Origin: OLB7 sp966250335
GTDB taxonomy: Bacteria > Bacteroidota > Ignavibacteria > OLB7
Length of the DNA stretch: 64,000 bases
Direction of reading: 5' to 3'
Assembly (NCBI GenBank): GCA_966250335.1
Contig: CBINGZ010000020.1
Coordinates: 23,386-87,385, forward strand
The position numbers and the translations under genes were made by a program. Within the stretch, counting starts at the first letter, position 1; each line of letters starts with the position of its first letter. The notes under the pieces were generated by a model. The model saw only the letters and a program-made list of their open reading frames with translations, had not been told where the DNA came from and did no database searches. Shown one piece after another: positions 27,048 through 35,640 of this stretch.

Positions 27048-27611
27048 ATGCGTTCCAAGCGCTTTCTTCTGTCGGTCGCGACGGCCCTGGTGGCTCTGTT
27101 CGCCGTTTCGACAGCATATGCCCAGCCGACCGTCGACATCGAGAAGAACAAGTCGATCATCAGTCCCGAGAGCCAGTTCGGTTTCGGCGTCAACAATGCC
27201 GGCATGCATATCCAGTATGCGATCAGCCCCGCATTTCATATCGGTCTGAACCTGAACCTTGACGTGAACTCGCAGGACAGCCTGCCGTCCGGCTCCAAGA
27301 CGACCAGCTACGATTTCGGTCCCTATTTCAAGTTCATCTTCGGCGGCGAAGTGGTGAAGCCGTATGCCTACGCTTCGCTCGGCATCATTCAGCCGGGAAC
27401 GGGACGGTTCGTGGTGACGCGCCGCGGGATTTCGGCCGATCTGCCGGAGACCGAAATGGAGATCCGCGTGGCGGCCGGCGCCGAGTACTTCTTCAACCGT
27501 AATGTCGGTCTCTACGGCCATGTCAACCTGGCAAGTCTTCTGATCGAAGACCCGGCCGTTACCGACTTCGGTCTGCTCGGCGGCGTTGCCGGCGCCGAGT
27601 TCTTCTTCTAA
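27048..27611 (+). CDS. Small outer-membrane beta-barrel protein
   Basis: A 187-residue exported protein with a clear signal peptide (basic MRSKR, hydrophobic core, cleavage after AYA-Q). The mature part has alternating polar and hydrophobic strands, for example MHIQYAISPAFHIGLNLNL and YDFGPYFKFIF, and ends in Phe (GAEFFF), the usual C-terminal signature of an OmpA/OmpW-like eight-stranded barrel. GGAGG seven bases upstream fixes the start; an earlier open frame is non-coding. The gene stands alone, with its own terminator downstream, and looks strongly translated. Confidence 0.82.
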   Translation: MRSKRFLLSVATALVALFAVSTAYAQPTVDIEKNKSIISPESQFGFGVNNAGMHIQYAISPAFHIGLNLNLDVNSQDSLPSGSKTTSYDFGPYFKFIFGGEVVKPYAYASLGIIQPGTGRFVVTRRGISADLPETEMEIRVAAGAEYFFNRNVGLYGHVNLASLLIEDPAVTDFGLLGGVAGAEFFF

Positions 27612-27657
27612 AGTGTACGCCTCTCCTCCAAACTACCGGCTCACGCCGGGTACGCAG

Positions 27658-27692
27658 ATGCCTCGATGGAACTACATATTCCGTCGGGGCAT
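27658..27692 (+). terminator. Terminator-like hairpin after the OMP gene
   Basis: A 14-bp stem (27658-27671 with 27679-27692, two G-U pairs) with a 7-base loop, followed by a moderately T-rich run. It lies 47 bp after the OMP stop. Confidence 0.65.
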
Positions 27693-27723
27693 TCTTGCGT
27701 TTCGGGGGTAGGGAACGTGACGC

Positions 27724-27759
27724 AAAAAGAAAAGCCGCTGTCTGGCAGGACAACGGCTT
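27724..27759 (-). terminator. Intrinsic terminator of the ffh-rplS operon
   Basis: Read on the minus strand, AAGCCGTTGTC pairs with GACAGCGGCTT (one G-U pair) around a short loop and is followed by TTTCTTTTT. It lies just downstream of rplS and ends the ribosomal operon. Confidence 0.88.
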
Positions 27760-27787
27760 GACGACATTCTCTGTACGGTTGCGAGCC

Positions 27788-28168
27788 TCAGGTGGTCTTC
27801 GAGCGGACCGCCTTGGTCGAGAGGCTGCGGAGGTAGTAGAGCTTGGCGCGGCGGACGCGCCCCTCGCGTACCACGCGGATGCTCTGGATGATCGGCGAGT
27901 GAACCGGGAAGATCCGCTCCACGCCGACCCCGTTGCTCACCTTCCGAACGGTGAAGGTCTCGTTGATTCCCCCGCCGCGGCGCGAGATGACGATCCCCTC
28001 GAAGTTCTGAACGCGCTCCTTTCCACCTTCGATGACGCGGACGGCGATAGCTATCACGTCGCCGGGGCGGAAGGTCGGGATGACCACGTCGACCTCGTTA
28101 TTGCGCGTCTTGCGCACGGCCGCCGTCTGAGCGATGATCTGATCGCTGAGTGCTTCGATTTCTTTCAT
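27788..28168 (-). CDS. rplS: 50S ribosomal protein L19
   Basis: A 126-residue L19 located at the 30S-50S interface. Characteristic segments are IPTFRPGDVIAIAVRVIEGGKERVQNFEGIVI, the GINETFTVRKVSNGVGVERIFPVHSP core and VRRAKLYYLR near the end. It is the last gene of ffh-rpsP-rimM-trmD-rplS, the usual bacterial order, and is followed by an intrinsic terminator. Slightly longer than the ~115-residue norm owing to a short basic tail. Confidence 0.97.
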   Translation of the reverse strand: MKEIEALSDQIIAQTAAVRKTRNNEVDVVIPTFRPGDVIAIAVRVIEGGKERVQNFEGIVISRRGGGINETFTVRKVSNGVGVERIFPVHSPIIQSIRVVREGRVRRAKLYYLRSLSTKAVRSKTT

Positions 28169-28270
28169 GGCATACTCCTCAATGTTCTCTCATCTCTCCG
28201 GTGCGGCGTTCCCGTCCTTCAAGATGAGTGAGGGTTTGTGTTGTTGTTGTTTTCGTGTACAAACGCTTGC

Positions 28271-28987
28271 TCAGTCGTCGACCATGTCGCTCCGCCGCTC
28301 GCGCGTGCGCTCCAGCGCCATGGCCTCCCGCCACTCGGCGATCCTTGCGTGATCGCCGCTCATGAGGATCTCCGGCACCCGCATTCCGCGGTACTCCGCC
28401 GGCTTGGTATAGTGGGGCGCGTCGAGAAGTCCCGTCTGGAACGAGTCTCCGAGCGCCGACTCACTATCCCCCATCGCACCCGGCAACAGCCTGACGATCG
28501 AATCGGTCAGCACCATCGCGGGGAGCTCCCCTCCTGTCAGCACGTAATCGCCGATCGATATCTCGCGCGTGACGAGCCCGATCCTGACCCTCTCGTCGAC
28601 CCCCTTGTAATGGCCGCAGAGAAGGATCAGGTTCCGCGACATCGAAAGCCGGTTCGCGGTCGGCTGTGTCAGGAGTTCGCCGTCGGGTGTCAGGAAGATC
28701 ACCTCGTCGTACTCCCGTTCAGATTTCAATCGTTCGACGCACTCGAAGATCGGTTCCGGACGGAGGATCATCCCCGCCCCTCCGCCGTAGGGAGTGTCGT
28801 CGACCTGCTTGTAGTTGCCGAGACCGTACTCATGCAGGTTGTGCACGATGATCTCGACCAGTCCCGCCGCACGCGCCCGCTTTACGATCGAGGCGTCCAG
28901 GACGCTGTCGAAGGTCTGGGGGACCACGCTCAGGATATCGATCCGGAGGAGCGGTTCGCGGCGCGGCGTCTCATCGTCCGTCGGCAT
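28271..28987 (-). CDS. trmD: tRNA (guanine37-N1)-methyltransferase
   Basis: A 238-residue SPOUT-class enzyme that methylates G37 of tRNAs, preventing frameshifting. It shows RIDILSVVPQTFDSVLDASIVKRARAAG at the N terminus, DDTPYGGGAGMILRPEP, and the trefoil-knot SAM site LLCGHYKGVDERV with GDYVLTGGELPAMV. Its first 17 bases overlap the end of rimM, consistent with coupled translation. Confidence 0.96.
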   Translation of the reverse strand: MPTDDETPRREPLLRIDILSVVPQTFDSVLDASIVKRARAAGLVEIIVHNLHEYGLGNYKQVDDTPYGGGAGMILRPEPIFECVERLKSEREYDEVIFLTPDGELLTQPTANRLSMSRNLILLCGHYKGVDERVRIGLVTREISIGDYVLTGGELPAMVLTDSIVRLLPGAMGDSESALGDSFQTGLLDAPHYTKPAEYRGMRVPEILMSGDHARIAEWREAMALERTRERRSDMVDD

Positions 28988-29513
28988 CCGTTCCCTCCTC
29001 GGAGATCATCCCCGGAATCGGGCGGACGACGGCGACCTTCTCGGCCCGGTTCAGCTCGACGACGAACTCGGTGATCGCCGGGAGCATCCATTCCCGTCCC
29101 TCGTGCTCGATCGTCCAGATGTAGTGCGCGGGGGTTCGGAACAACCCGGTGATCGTTCCCACCGGTTCCCCGCTCTCGCTCCGCGCCTGGAACCCGATCA
29201 CGCCGGGATCGATCAGTTCGTTGCCGTAGCCGATCGATTCAGGGGGAAGGAAAAGGGCCTGATCGACGAACTTCTGCGCCTCCTCCCGTGTCCCGATCCC
29301 TTCCAGGCGACAGAGGAGCTCGTCGCCGTGCGCCTGGCAGAAGACGAGCGTCATCATCGTCCCGAACGCCTCGGTATAGCCTATCCACGCGGGGGAGGGG
29401 ACGCCGACCGTCGGCACCGTCTCGAAATCGAGGGTGCAGCGGAGCGTTCCATCCAGGCCGTGGGTGCGGGTAAGCACGCCGAGGCGTATGCGCGAGGGGG
29501 TTGAGGAATGCAT
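28971..29513 (-). CDS. rimM: 16S rRNA processing protein RimM
   Basis: A 180-residue assembly factor for the 30S head that binds protein S19. The N-terminal RimM domain begins RLGVLTRTHGLDGTLRC and the C-terminal PRC-barrel includes GTITGLFRTPAHYIWTIEHEGREWMLPA and ends in IPGMIS. Position between rpsP and trmD supports the assignment. Confidence 0.94.
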   Translation of the reverse strand: MHSSTPSRIRLGVLTRTHGLDGTLRCTLDFETVPTVGVPSPAWIGYTEAFGTMMTLVFCQAHGDELLCRLEGIGTREEAQKFVDQALFLPPESIGYGNELIDPGVIGFQARSESGEPVGTITGLFRTPAHYIWTIEHEGREWMLPAITEFVVELNRAEKVAVVRPIPGMISEEGTDADGR

Positions 29514-29590
29514 GGAGCCGGAGAGCAGAGCGCCGGCCCCGGATCGATTGCGAAGCGCTCTTCGCTCGTATCCGTGAGCCGGCGTGTTGA

Positions 29591-30178
29591 TCAGCTTGCG
29601 TTCTCTTCCGTGCTCTTCTCGCCGGTGACCTCCTGCTCGGTCGGGGTCTCGGCAGCCGTTGCGTCGGCAGCGGCGGGAGCCTCCTCGGGGGCAGCGGCTG
29701 CGGCAGCTTCGGCTTCCGCCTGGGCACGAGCCTCGGCGGCTTCAGCCTCGGCCTTCGCCTTTGCGTCAGCCTCGGCGGCGGCAGCGGCCTCGGCCTCCGC
29801 GCGCGCCTTGGCGGCGACGGCATCGGCGGCCTTGCGGGCGTTCCGCTCGTCGACCGTACGCTTGCGGTCCACATGCGCCTCGACGGCCTGGGCGACGGCG
29901 TCGGCGGCGACACCCTTGCGGCTGAGGTAGCGTTCCATGATGACACCCTCGCGGCGGAGGAGCGCGCGGACCGTGTCGGTCGGCTGGGCGCCGTTGTTCA
30001 GCCAGTGGAGGACGCGATCGCGCTTCAGGATCGTGATCGGGTTTCCGGCGGCGGTCGGGTTGTACTGACCGACCTTCTCGATGAAGCGTCCGTCGCGCGG
30101 CGACCGTCCGTCGGCGGCGACGATGTCGTACACCGGCGCCTGCTTGCGGCCCATTCTTCTCAGGCGAAGCTTAACCAT
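29591..30178 (-). CDS. rpsP: 30S ribosomal protein S16 with long Ala/Glu-rich C-terminal extension
   Basis: Residues 1-90 are a normal S16: MVKLRLRRMGRKQAPVYDIV, DGRFIEKVGQYNP and the GAQPTDTVRALLRREGV segment. The remaining ~105 residues are an extension made mostly of Ala, Glu, Lys and Asp (AEAEAAAAAEADAKAKAEAEA type), predicted to form a long helix or disordered tail, ending in an acidic Thr/Glu-rich stretch. S16 is usually 80-90 residues, although some Bacteroidota S16 proteins carry extensions. It is the second gene of the operon after ffh. Confidence 0.95.
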   Translation of the reverse strand: MVKLRLRRMGRKQAPVYDIVAADGRSPRDGRFIEKVGQYNPTAAGNPITILKRDRVLHWLNNGAQPTDTVRALLRREGVIMERYLSRKGVAADAVAQAVEAHVDRKRTVDERNARKAADAVAAKARAEAEAAAAAEADAKAKAEAEAAEARAQAEAEAAAAAAPEEAPAAADATAAETPTEQEVTGEKSTEENAS

Positions 30179-30260
30179 GTTCCTTGAGTTCCTACAGTTG
30201 TTGGTCTATCTGATAATGTATGAATGCTTTCTCGTCGTCGGGAGGGGTTCGGGAAGGATC

Positions 30261-31604
30261 TCAGCGTTTCCGCATCGCCTTCAATCCCTTCATTCCCTGC
30301 ATCATCCCCTGCATCTTGCCGCCGGAGCTGAGGTTGCGCATCATCTTGCGCATTTCGTCGAACTGCTTCAGAAGGCGGTTCACATCCTGAATCTGGACGC
30401 CGCTTCCGGCCGCGATCCTGCGGCGCCGGCTGCCGTTGATGATCTCCGGCTGGCGGCGCTCCTCCTTGGTCATGGAGGTGATCATCGCCTCCAGACGTCC
30501 CATCGCCCTCTCGTCCACGCTGACGCCGGCCATCGCCCGGTCCATGCCGGGGATCATGCCGATCAGGTCGCGGAGGGGACCCATCTTCTTGATCTGCTGG
30601 AGCTGCTCGTAGAAATCGTCCAGCGTGAACTGGTTCCTGCGGAACTTCTCCTCAAGCTTCTTCGCCTGCTCCTCGTCGTACTGCTCCTGCGCCTTCTCGA
30701 CCAGGGAGACGACGTCTCCCATGCCGAGGATACGGGAGGCCATACGTTCCGGGTAGAACGGCTCGAGCGCCTCCATCTTCTCGCCGGTGCCGACGAACTT
30801 GATCGGCTTCTCGACGATGGAGCGGATCGAAAGGGCCGCGCCGCCGCGGGTGTCGCCGTCCAGCTTGGTGAGGATGACGCCGTCGAAGTTCAGGCGGTCG
30901 TGGAACGCCTTGGCCGTGGTGACCGCGTCCTGGCCGATCATCGCGTCGACGACGAAGAGGATTTCGTCGGGGCGGGTGCGATCCTTGATCCGGGCGACCT
31001 CGTCCATCATCGCCTCGTCGATCGTCAGACGACCGGCCGTATCGATGATGATCACGTTCCGTCCGGTCCGCTTCGCCTCGACGATCGACCGTTCGGCGAT
31101 CGCCACCGGGTCCTCTCCCGGAAGCGTGAAGACGGGGACATCGATCTCCCCTCCCAGCGTCTTCAACTGCTCGATGGCGGCCGGACGGTAGGTGTCGGCG
31201 GCGACGAGCATCGGCTGGCGTCCCTTCCCCTTGAAATAGCTGGCAAGCTTGGCCGAATGGGTCGTCTTGCCGGAGCCCTGAAGGCCGCACATCATGATGA
31301 CGGTGGGACCTGCCGGGGCCATCCGGATCTCGGAGCGGTTGTTCCCCATCAGGCTCACCAGCTCGTCGTAGATGATCTTGACCATCATCTGACCCGGCGT
31401 CACCGAGCTGACGACATCGCGACCGAGCGCCCGCTGCTTGACCTCGTCGACGAATTTCTTGGCGATCTGGAAGTTGACGTCCGCATCGAGCAGGGCACGA
31501 CGAACCTCGCGCAGCGCCTCCGAGATATTCTCCTCGGAGAGCCTGGTTTCGCCGCTCAGTTGCCTGATGACGCTGTCTAGTTTGGCGCTTAGATTCTCAA
31601 ACAT
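30261..31604 (-). CDS. ffh: Signal recognition particle protein Ffh (SRP54)
   Basis: A 447-residue GTPase that binds signal peptides and 4.5S RNA and docks with FtsY. The N domain is followed by the G domain with P-loop GLQGSGKTTHSAKLA, DTAGRL, TKLDGDTRGGAALS and GTGEK, then the Met-rich M domain (DFYEQLQQIKKMGPLRDLIGMIPGM, GSGVQIQDVNRLLKQFDEM) ending GMMQGMKGLKAMRKR. It is the first gene of the operon. A Bacteroidota-type promoter lies at 31797-31828 and a large inverted repeat occupies the leader. Confidence 0.97.
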   Translation of the reverse strand: MFENLSAKLDSVIRQLSGETRLSEENISEALREVRRALLDADVNFQIAKKFVDEVKQRALGRDVVSSVTPGQMMVKIIYDELVSLMGNNRSEIRMAPAGPTVIMMCGLQGSGKTTHSAKLASYFKGKGRQPMLVAADTYRPAAIEQLKTLGGEIDVPVFTLPGEDPVAIAERSIVEAKRTGRNVIIIDTAGRLTIDEAMMDEVARIKDRTRPDEILFVVDAMIGQDAVTTAKAFHDRLNFDGVILTKLDGDTRGGAALSIRSIVEKPIKFVGTGEKMEALEPFYPERMASRILGMGDVVSLVEKAQEQYDEEQAKKLEEKFRRNQFTLDDFYEQLQQIKKMGPLRDLIGMIPGMDRAMAGVSVDERAMGRLEAMITSMTKEERRQPEIINGSRRRRIAAGSGVQIQDVNRLLKQFDEMRKMMRNLSSGGKMQGMMQGMKGLKAMRKR

Positions 31605-31657
31605 GTGCGGATACCTGTCTGACCCGGATTACGGAACGTTGCCGATCAACAAGGCAC

Positions 31658-31728
31658 AAGATCCAGAAACCGGGTAAGGAAGAAGAATCGGATCCGATTC
31701 CCCTTCCCCTCCCGGCTGCCTGGATCTT
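31658..31728. repeat. 71-bp nested inverted repeat in the ffh leader
   Basis: The sequence is symmetric about 31692/31693: outer arms AAGATCCAG (31658-31666) and CTGGATCTT (31720-31728), inner arms CCGGG/CCCGG (31670-31674, 31711-31715) and GGAAG/CTTCC, and a central perfect 16-bp palindrome GAATCGGATCCGATTC (31685-31700). In the ffh transcript it would fold into a single long hairpin 54 bases before the start codon. No T tract follows. Confidence 0.7.
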
Positions 31729-31796
31729 CCACGGAGGAACGGCCCGGAGAATGAGCTCCCCTGAAAACCGTAGCCTACCAATAGGGCAAAGGACTA

Positions 31797-31828
31797 CAAA
31801 AATAGAAGGGGTGGGTAACCTATGCAAA
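31797..31828 (-). promoter_or_regulatory. Predicted Bacteroidota-type promoter of the ffh operon
   Basis: On the minus strand TTTG (31828-31825), a 20-bp spacer and TATTTTTG (31804-31797) match the -33/-7 consensus TTTG-N19-TAnnTTTG. The implied start near 31790 gives a leader of about 185 nt containing the large inverted repeat. Confidence 0.55.
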
Positions 31829-32101
31829 GGGAAACTGCCGCAGGGAGGGCGATCAACAGACTGAAACATCGGGACTACAGATCGGTGCTCCCTTCGGGAG
31901 CCCGATGAGGCCGGCATTGTAGAAATAATGGTCGGGAGATTGAGCGGAGGGGTTCGGGGCGACATATTGGGGCTGCTTGTGCGTCGTAATACGGGCGGCT
32001 GTTCGGTTCTGCGAAACATACGGGGGGCGGCCGGGTCTTATTCTTCCCCCGGGGGGGAATCGGTGTGGGGATCTCATCAACGGCGGATATCGATCATCAG
32101 C

Positions 32102-33436
32102 ATGAAGCATGTAGCGATCATCGGCAACGGCGTTACCGGTATCACGGCGGCGCGCCATATCCGGAAGCTGAGTGAGCACAGGATCACCGTGATCTCGGCC
32201 GAATCGGATCATCACTACTCCCGCACCGCTCTCATGTATATCTACATGGGACATATGACCTACGAGAACACGAAGCCGTACGAGGATTTCTTCTGGAAGA
32301 AGAACCGCATCGATCTCGTGCGCGGTCATGTGGAGGAGATCGACCCGACCGAACGAGCCTTGCGCCTGAGCGACGGCACGACGATCGGCTACGACGATCT
32401 CATCATCGCCACCGGCTCCCGACCGAACAGGTTCGGCTGGCCCGGAGAGGACCTTCCCGGCGTGCAGGGACTCTATCACCTTCACGATCTGGAGTCGATG
32501 GAGCGGAACACCCGGGGAATCACCCGCGCCGTCGTCGTGGGAGGAGGACTGATCGGCGTCGAGGTCGCGGAGATGCTCCGTTCACGGGGGATCGATGTGG
32601 TCATGCTGATCCGCGAAGCCCATTACTGGGGGAATATCCTTCCGGCGGAGGAGGGGAATCTGGTGGGACGGCATATCGGCGAGCACCATGTGGAGCTGAG
32701 ACTCAACACCGAACTGCGTGAGATCACGGCCGACGATGCCGGGCGGGTCCGTGCCGTGGTCACCGGGAGCGGTGAGGAGATCCCGTGCGGCTTCGTGGCG
32801 CTGACCGCCGGCGTGACCCCGAACATCGATCCGGTGAAGCGCTCCGGGATCGAGACGAACCGCGGGGTGCTGGTCGACGAATATTTCAGGACGAACGTTC
32901 CGGGGATCTATGCGGCCGGAGACTGCGCCGAATTCCGCGCGCCGAAGCAGGGCCATCCGCCGATCGAACAGCTCTGGTACACCGGCAAGATGCACGGCGA
33001 GGTCCTGGCGCAGACGATCTGCGGGGTCCCCACGGCGTACGAACGGGGCGTCTGGTTCAATTCCGCCAAGTTCTTCGATATCGAATATCAGACCTACGGC
33101 TACGTCTGGAACCGGCTCATGGAAGGGGAGGAGACCCTCTACTGGGAAGATCCGGAGGGACGGAAGTGCGTCAGGATCAACTACGCTGCGGCCGACGGAA
33201 GAGTGATCGGGTTCAATTTCCTCGGAATCCGCTACCGGCAGGAGGTCTGCACCCGCTGGCTGCGTGAAGGGCGTACGGTGGAGTACGTGCTGGAGAATCT
33301 GGCGGAAGCGAACTTCGATCCGGAGTTCTTCCGGCGCTACGAGCCGGAGGTCGCGGCGCTCTACAACAGCAGAAATCCGGGACGGCGGATCGTGCCGAAA
33401 CGGAGGAAGCGGGGAATTCTCTCATTGTTCACCTGA
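32102..33436 (+). CDS. NAD(P)/FAD-dependent pyridine nucleotide-disulfide-family oxidoreductase
   Basis: A 444-residue flavoprotein. The N-terminal FAD motif is VAIIGNGVTGITAARHI (residue 4 on), the central NAD(P)H motif is AVVVGGGLIGVEVAEMLRSRG, and the second FAD motif is GIYAAGDCAEF. It lacks a CxxxxC redox disulfide, like NADH:rubredoxin- or ferredoxin-reductase relatives. A ~110-residue C-terminal region follows the dimerisation domain. The earlier in-frame start is rejected because its extra 58 residues are low complexity and ATG 32102 opens directly on the FAD motif. It lies 13 bp upstream of a polyferredoxin-like membrane protein and probably passes electrons to it (inference). Confidence 0.85.
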   Translation: MKHVAIIGNGVTGITAARHIRKLSEHRITVISAESDHHYSRTALMYIYMGHMTYENTKPYEDFFWKKNRIDLVRGHVEEIDPTERALRLSDGTTIGYDDLIIATGSRPNRFGWPGEDLPGVQGLYHLHDLESMERNTRGITRAVVVGGGLIGVEVAEMLRSRGIDVVMLIREAHYWGNILPAEEGNLVGRHIGEHHVELRLNTELREITADDAGRVRAVVTGSGEEIPCGFVALTAGVTPNIDPVKRSGIETNRGVLVDEYFRTNVPGIYAAGDCAEFRAPKQGHPPIEQLWYTGKMHGEVLAQTICGVPTAYERGVWFNSAKFFDIEYQTYGYVWNRLMEGEETLYWEDPEGRKCVRINYAAADGRVIGFNFLGIRYRQEVCTRWLREGRTVEYVLENLAEANFDPEFFRRYEPEVAALYNSRNPGRRIVPKRRKRGILSLFT

Positions 33437-33449
33437 AGAAAGGATCGGG

Positions 33450-34880
33450 ATGTCGACCACGCATTATGACGCCAGTTTCCAGTTGACCTCGGTCCCCTCC
33501 GGGAGCGCCCGACCCGCGGCGCGCGCCGGTCTCGTCATGCTCGGCCTCGGCCTGCTGGCGCTGATCGTCGCCGCCTTCGGCGCGGGGACGTCGTATCCGA
33601 TGACGACCCTTGCCGTCGGGTTCGGTCTGTCGACCATCGGCTCGCTCCTCTATATCGTAACGGTACAGATGGGGAGACCGCCGGGGATCCGGAACGACGG
33701 GATCATGACCTCCTCCGCCACGGCTCGCGGCGCGATCGGATGGGTTCTGGCCGTGGTGATCACCGGGTTCTACATCCTTCTCTACTGGTTTCCCTCCACG
33801 CTCGAACATCTGATCCGGGCGACCGATCCTCTCAGCTATACGCTGCGCGGGAGCGCCGCCGACCAGTGGTTCATGTACGGGACGCTCTACACGCTGGCCG
33901 TCCTCATCATGGGAATCCGTGCGATCCTGAAGTACCGGCACAGCCGTTATCAGATGATCCGGACCGCATCGGTGATGTTCTTCCAGCTCGTGCTGGCGTT
34001 CCTGATACCGGCGCTCCTCCTCTTCTTCAAGAAGCCGGAGTTCTACTTCTCCTACTTCTGGCCCCTGAAGCCCTACTACCTCTTCCCGAACGGCGTTTCG
34101 GATCTGGAGTCGGCGGGAGGCTGGGGGATCTTCATGATCCGCTGGGCCGCGATCATGACGTTCGTGGGAACGCCGATCCTGACCTATTTCTACGGGAAGC
34201 GGTGGTACTGCTCCTGGGTCTGCGGCTGCGGCGGACTGGCCGAGACGGTCGGCGACCCCTACCGCCAGCTTTCCGACAAGTCTCTGAAGGCATGGAAGAT
34301 CGAGAGGTGGATGATCCATTCGGTGCTCGTCTTCATCACCGTGACGACGGCGCTCCTCTGGATCAACTCGTACATGCAGGGGGCACTGCTCGGCTCGATC
34401 TCGCAGGGATTCTCCGAGGTCTACGGCTTTGTGATCGGCGCCGTCTTTTCCGGGGTGATCGGCGTGGGATTCTATCCGATCATGGGGGCGCGTGTCTGGT
34501 GCCGCTTCGGCTGCCCGATGGCGGCGATCCTGGGACTGGGACAGAAATATTTCTCCCGCTTCCGGATCACGACCAACGGCGGACAGTGCATCTCCTGCGG
34601 CAACTGCTCCACCTACTGCGAGATGGGGATCGACGTGCGGTGGTACGCGCAGCGTGGTGAGAACGTGATCCGCTCGTCGTGCGTCGGCTGCGGCGTCTGT
34701 TCGACCGTCTGCCCCCGGGGGGTGCTCAACCTGGAGAACGGCCCGCGCGAGGGACGCTACAACGGCGCGCACTTCGTGAACGTCGATTCGATCGCCATCC
34801 CGATCGTCGCCAACGGAAACGGAACGTCGATCCACGGAACAACCACGGTTCCTTCGGAACGGAAAACCATGCGCCCATAA
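33450..34880 (+). CDS. Membrane-bound 4Fe-4S polyferredoxin (NapH/NosR/CcoG-like)
   Basis: A 476-residue integral membrane protein with about seven predicted helices (for example GLVMLGLGLLALIVAAFGAG, WVLAVVITGFYILLYWF). On the cytoplasmic side it carries CSWVCGCGG and CRFGCPMAAILG, the Cys pairs of NosR/NapH-type proteins, and then two 4Fe-4S ferredoxin motifs: CISCGNCSTYCEMG and CVGCGVCSTVCPRG. AAGGA precedes the ATG at 33450 by six bases. Such proteins move electrons between soluble carriers and the quinone pool or a periplasmic acceptor. Together with the upstream NAD(P)H-dependent flavoprotein it forms a two-gene redox module; the final acceptor is unknown. Confidence 0.85.
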   Translation: MSTTHYDASFQLTSVPSGSARPAARAGLVMLGLGLLALIVAAFGAGTSYPMTTLAVGFGLSTIGSLLYIVTVQMGRPPGIRNDGIMTSSATARGAIGWVLAVVITGFYILLYWFPSTLEHLIRATDPLSYTLRGSAADQWFMYGTLYTLAVLIMGIRAILKYRHSRYQMIRTASVMFFQLVLAFLIPALLLFFKKPEFYFSYFWPLKPYYLFPNGVSDLESAGGWGIFMIRWAAIMTFVGTPILTYFYGKRWYCSWVCGCGGLAETVGDPYRQLSDKSLKAWKIERWMIHSVLVFITVTTALLWINSYMQGALLGSISQGFSEVYGFVIGAVFSGVIGVGFYPIMGARVWCRFGCPMAAILGLGQKYFSRFRITTNGGQCISCGNCSTYCEMGIDVRWYAQRGENVIRSSCVGCGVCSTVCPRGVLNLENGPREGRYNGAHFVNVDSIAIPIVANGNGTSIHGTTTVPSERKTMRP

Positions 34881-34905
34881 CCGTCGAGCCGTTACAGTGA
34901 AGGCG

Positions 34906-34965
34906 TCTCTTTCTCTCTTCTCCTAACTCTGTGCCCTCTGTGACTCCCTGTTATATCTCTCTTCC
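34906..34965 (+). repeat. Pyrimidine-rich repeat, copy A
   Basis: A 60-bp pyrimidine-rich element containing CTCTGTGCCCTCTGTGACT, nearly identical to copy B at 41335-41393 and in the same orientation. It lies between convergent genes; its right end supplies the last codons and stop of the HAD phosphatase gene on the other strand. Confidence 0.8.
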
Positions 34966-35637
34966 TTCAAAGAATCTCCCGATCTCCCCCGGCGAACCAA
35001 ACACAACCTCCGCCCCCCCAAGCTCCTCCAGACTCCCATACCCATACGCCACCCCCGCCGCGCGCACTCCTTGCGAGAACGCCCCCGCAAGATCATGCCG
35101 CCGATCCCCGATCATCATAACAGTCTCCGCTCCCACTCCCTCCCGCTCAAGGATATACCCGATCAACTCCCCCTTATCGCTCCGGGCCCCATCCAGCTCA
35201 CTCCCATACACATGCCCCAGAAACTCCGCCAGCCCGAAATGCCGCACGATCTGCTCCGCGTAGAACCACGGCTTGGAGGTAGCCACAACAACCCGATACC
35301 CCATCGCCGAAAGCGATGCAAGCAGCTCCGCCACACCGTCGTACACCGAGTTCTCATACATCCCGATCGCCGCATACCGTTCCCGATAGGCGCTCACCGC
35401 GCCGGCAATACGATCGGGATCGGAGGAATCGAGAAGGATGGCGAACGACTCGCGCAGGGGAGGACCGATGCACCATTCGAGATCCGCCGGAGCGGCGCAT
35501 CCCAGCGTATCGAGCGCATGCCGGATCGACCCCACGATCCCCGCCTTCGGATCGGTGAGTGTCCCGTCGAGGTCGAAGAGAATATGGGTGATCCCGGTCG
35601 GCGTCATCCCCGGTCCCGGTGAAACTGATCGTTCCAT
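34951..35637 (-). CDS. HAD-family phosphatase (phosphoglycolate phosphatase-like)
   Basis: A 228-residue HAD hydrolase with DLDGT (motif I), VATSKPW (motif II, with the Lys shortly after), SDKGELI and MIGDRRHDLAGA (motif IV). The helical cap is inserted after motif I, as in Gph/PhnX-like enzymes. The substrate is unknown. It starts three bases after the stop codon of the cystathionine lyase/synthase gene, with GGAGG ten bases before the ATG, so the two are co-transcribed. Its last codons lie inside repeat copy A, so the C terminus may have been altered by insertion of that element. Confidence 0.87.
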   Translation of the reverse strand: MERSVSPGPGMTPTGITHILFDLDGTLTDPKAGIVGSIRHALDTLGCAAPADLEWCIGPPLRESFAILLDSSDPDRIAGAVSAYRERYAAIGMYENSVYDGVAELLASLSAMGYRVVVATSKPWFYAEQIVRHFGLAEFLGHVYGSELDGARSDKGELIGYILEREGVGAETVMMIGDRRHDLAGAFSQGVRAAGVAYGYGSLEELGGAEVVFGSPGEIGRFFEGREI

Positions 35638-35640
35638 GAT

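Noticed and set aside
31928..32101. 58-codon N-terminal extension of the FAD oxidoreductase
   Set aside because: Low complexity, no ribosome-binding site, and the FAD-binding strand begins right after the ATG at 32102.
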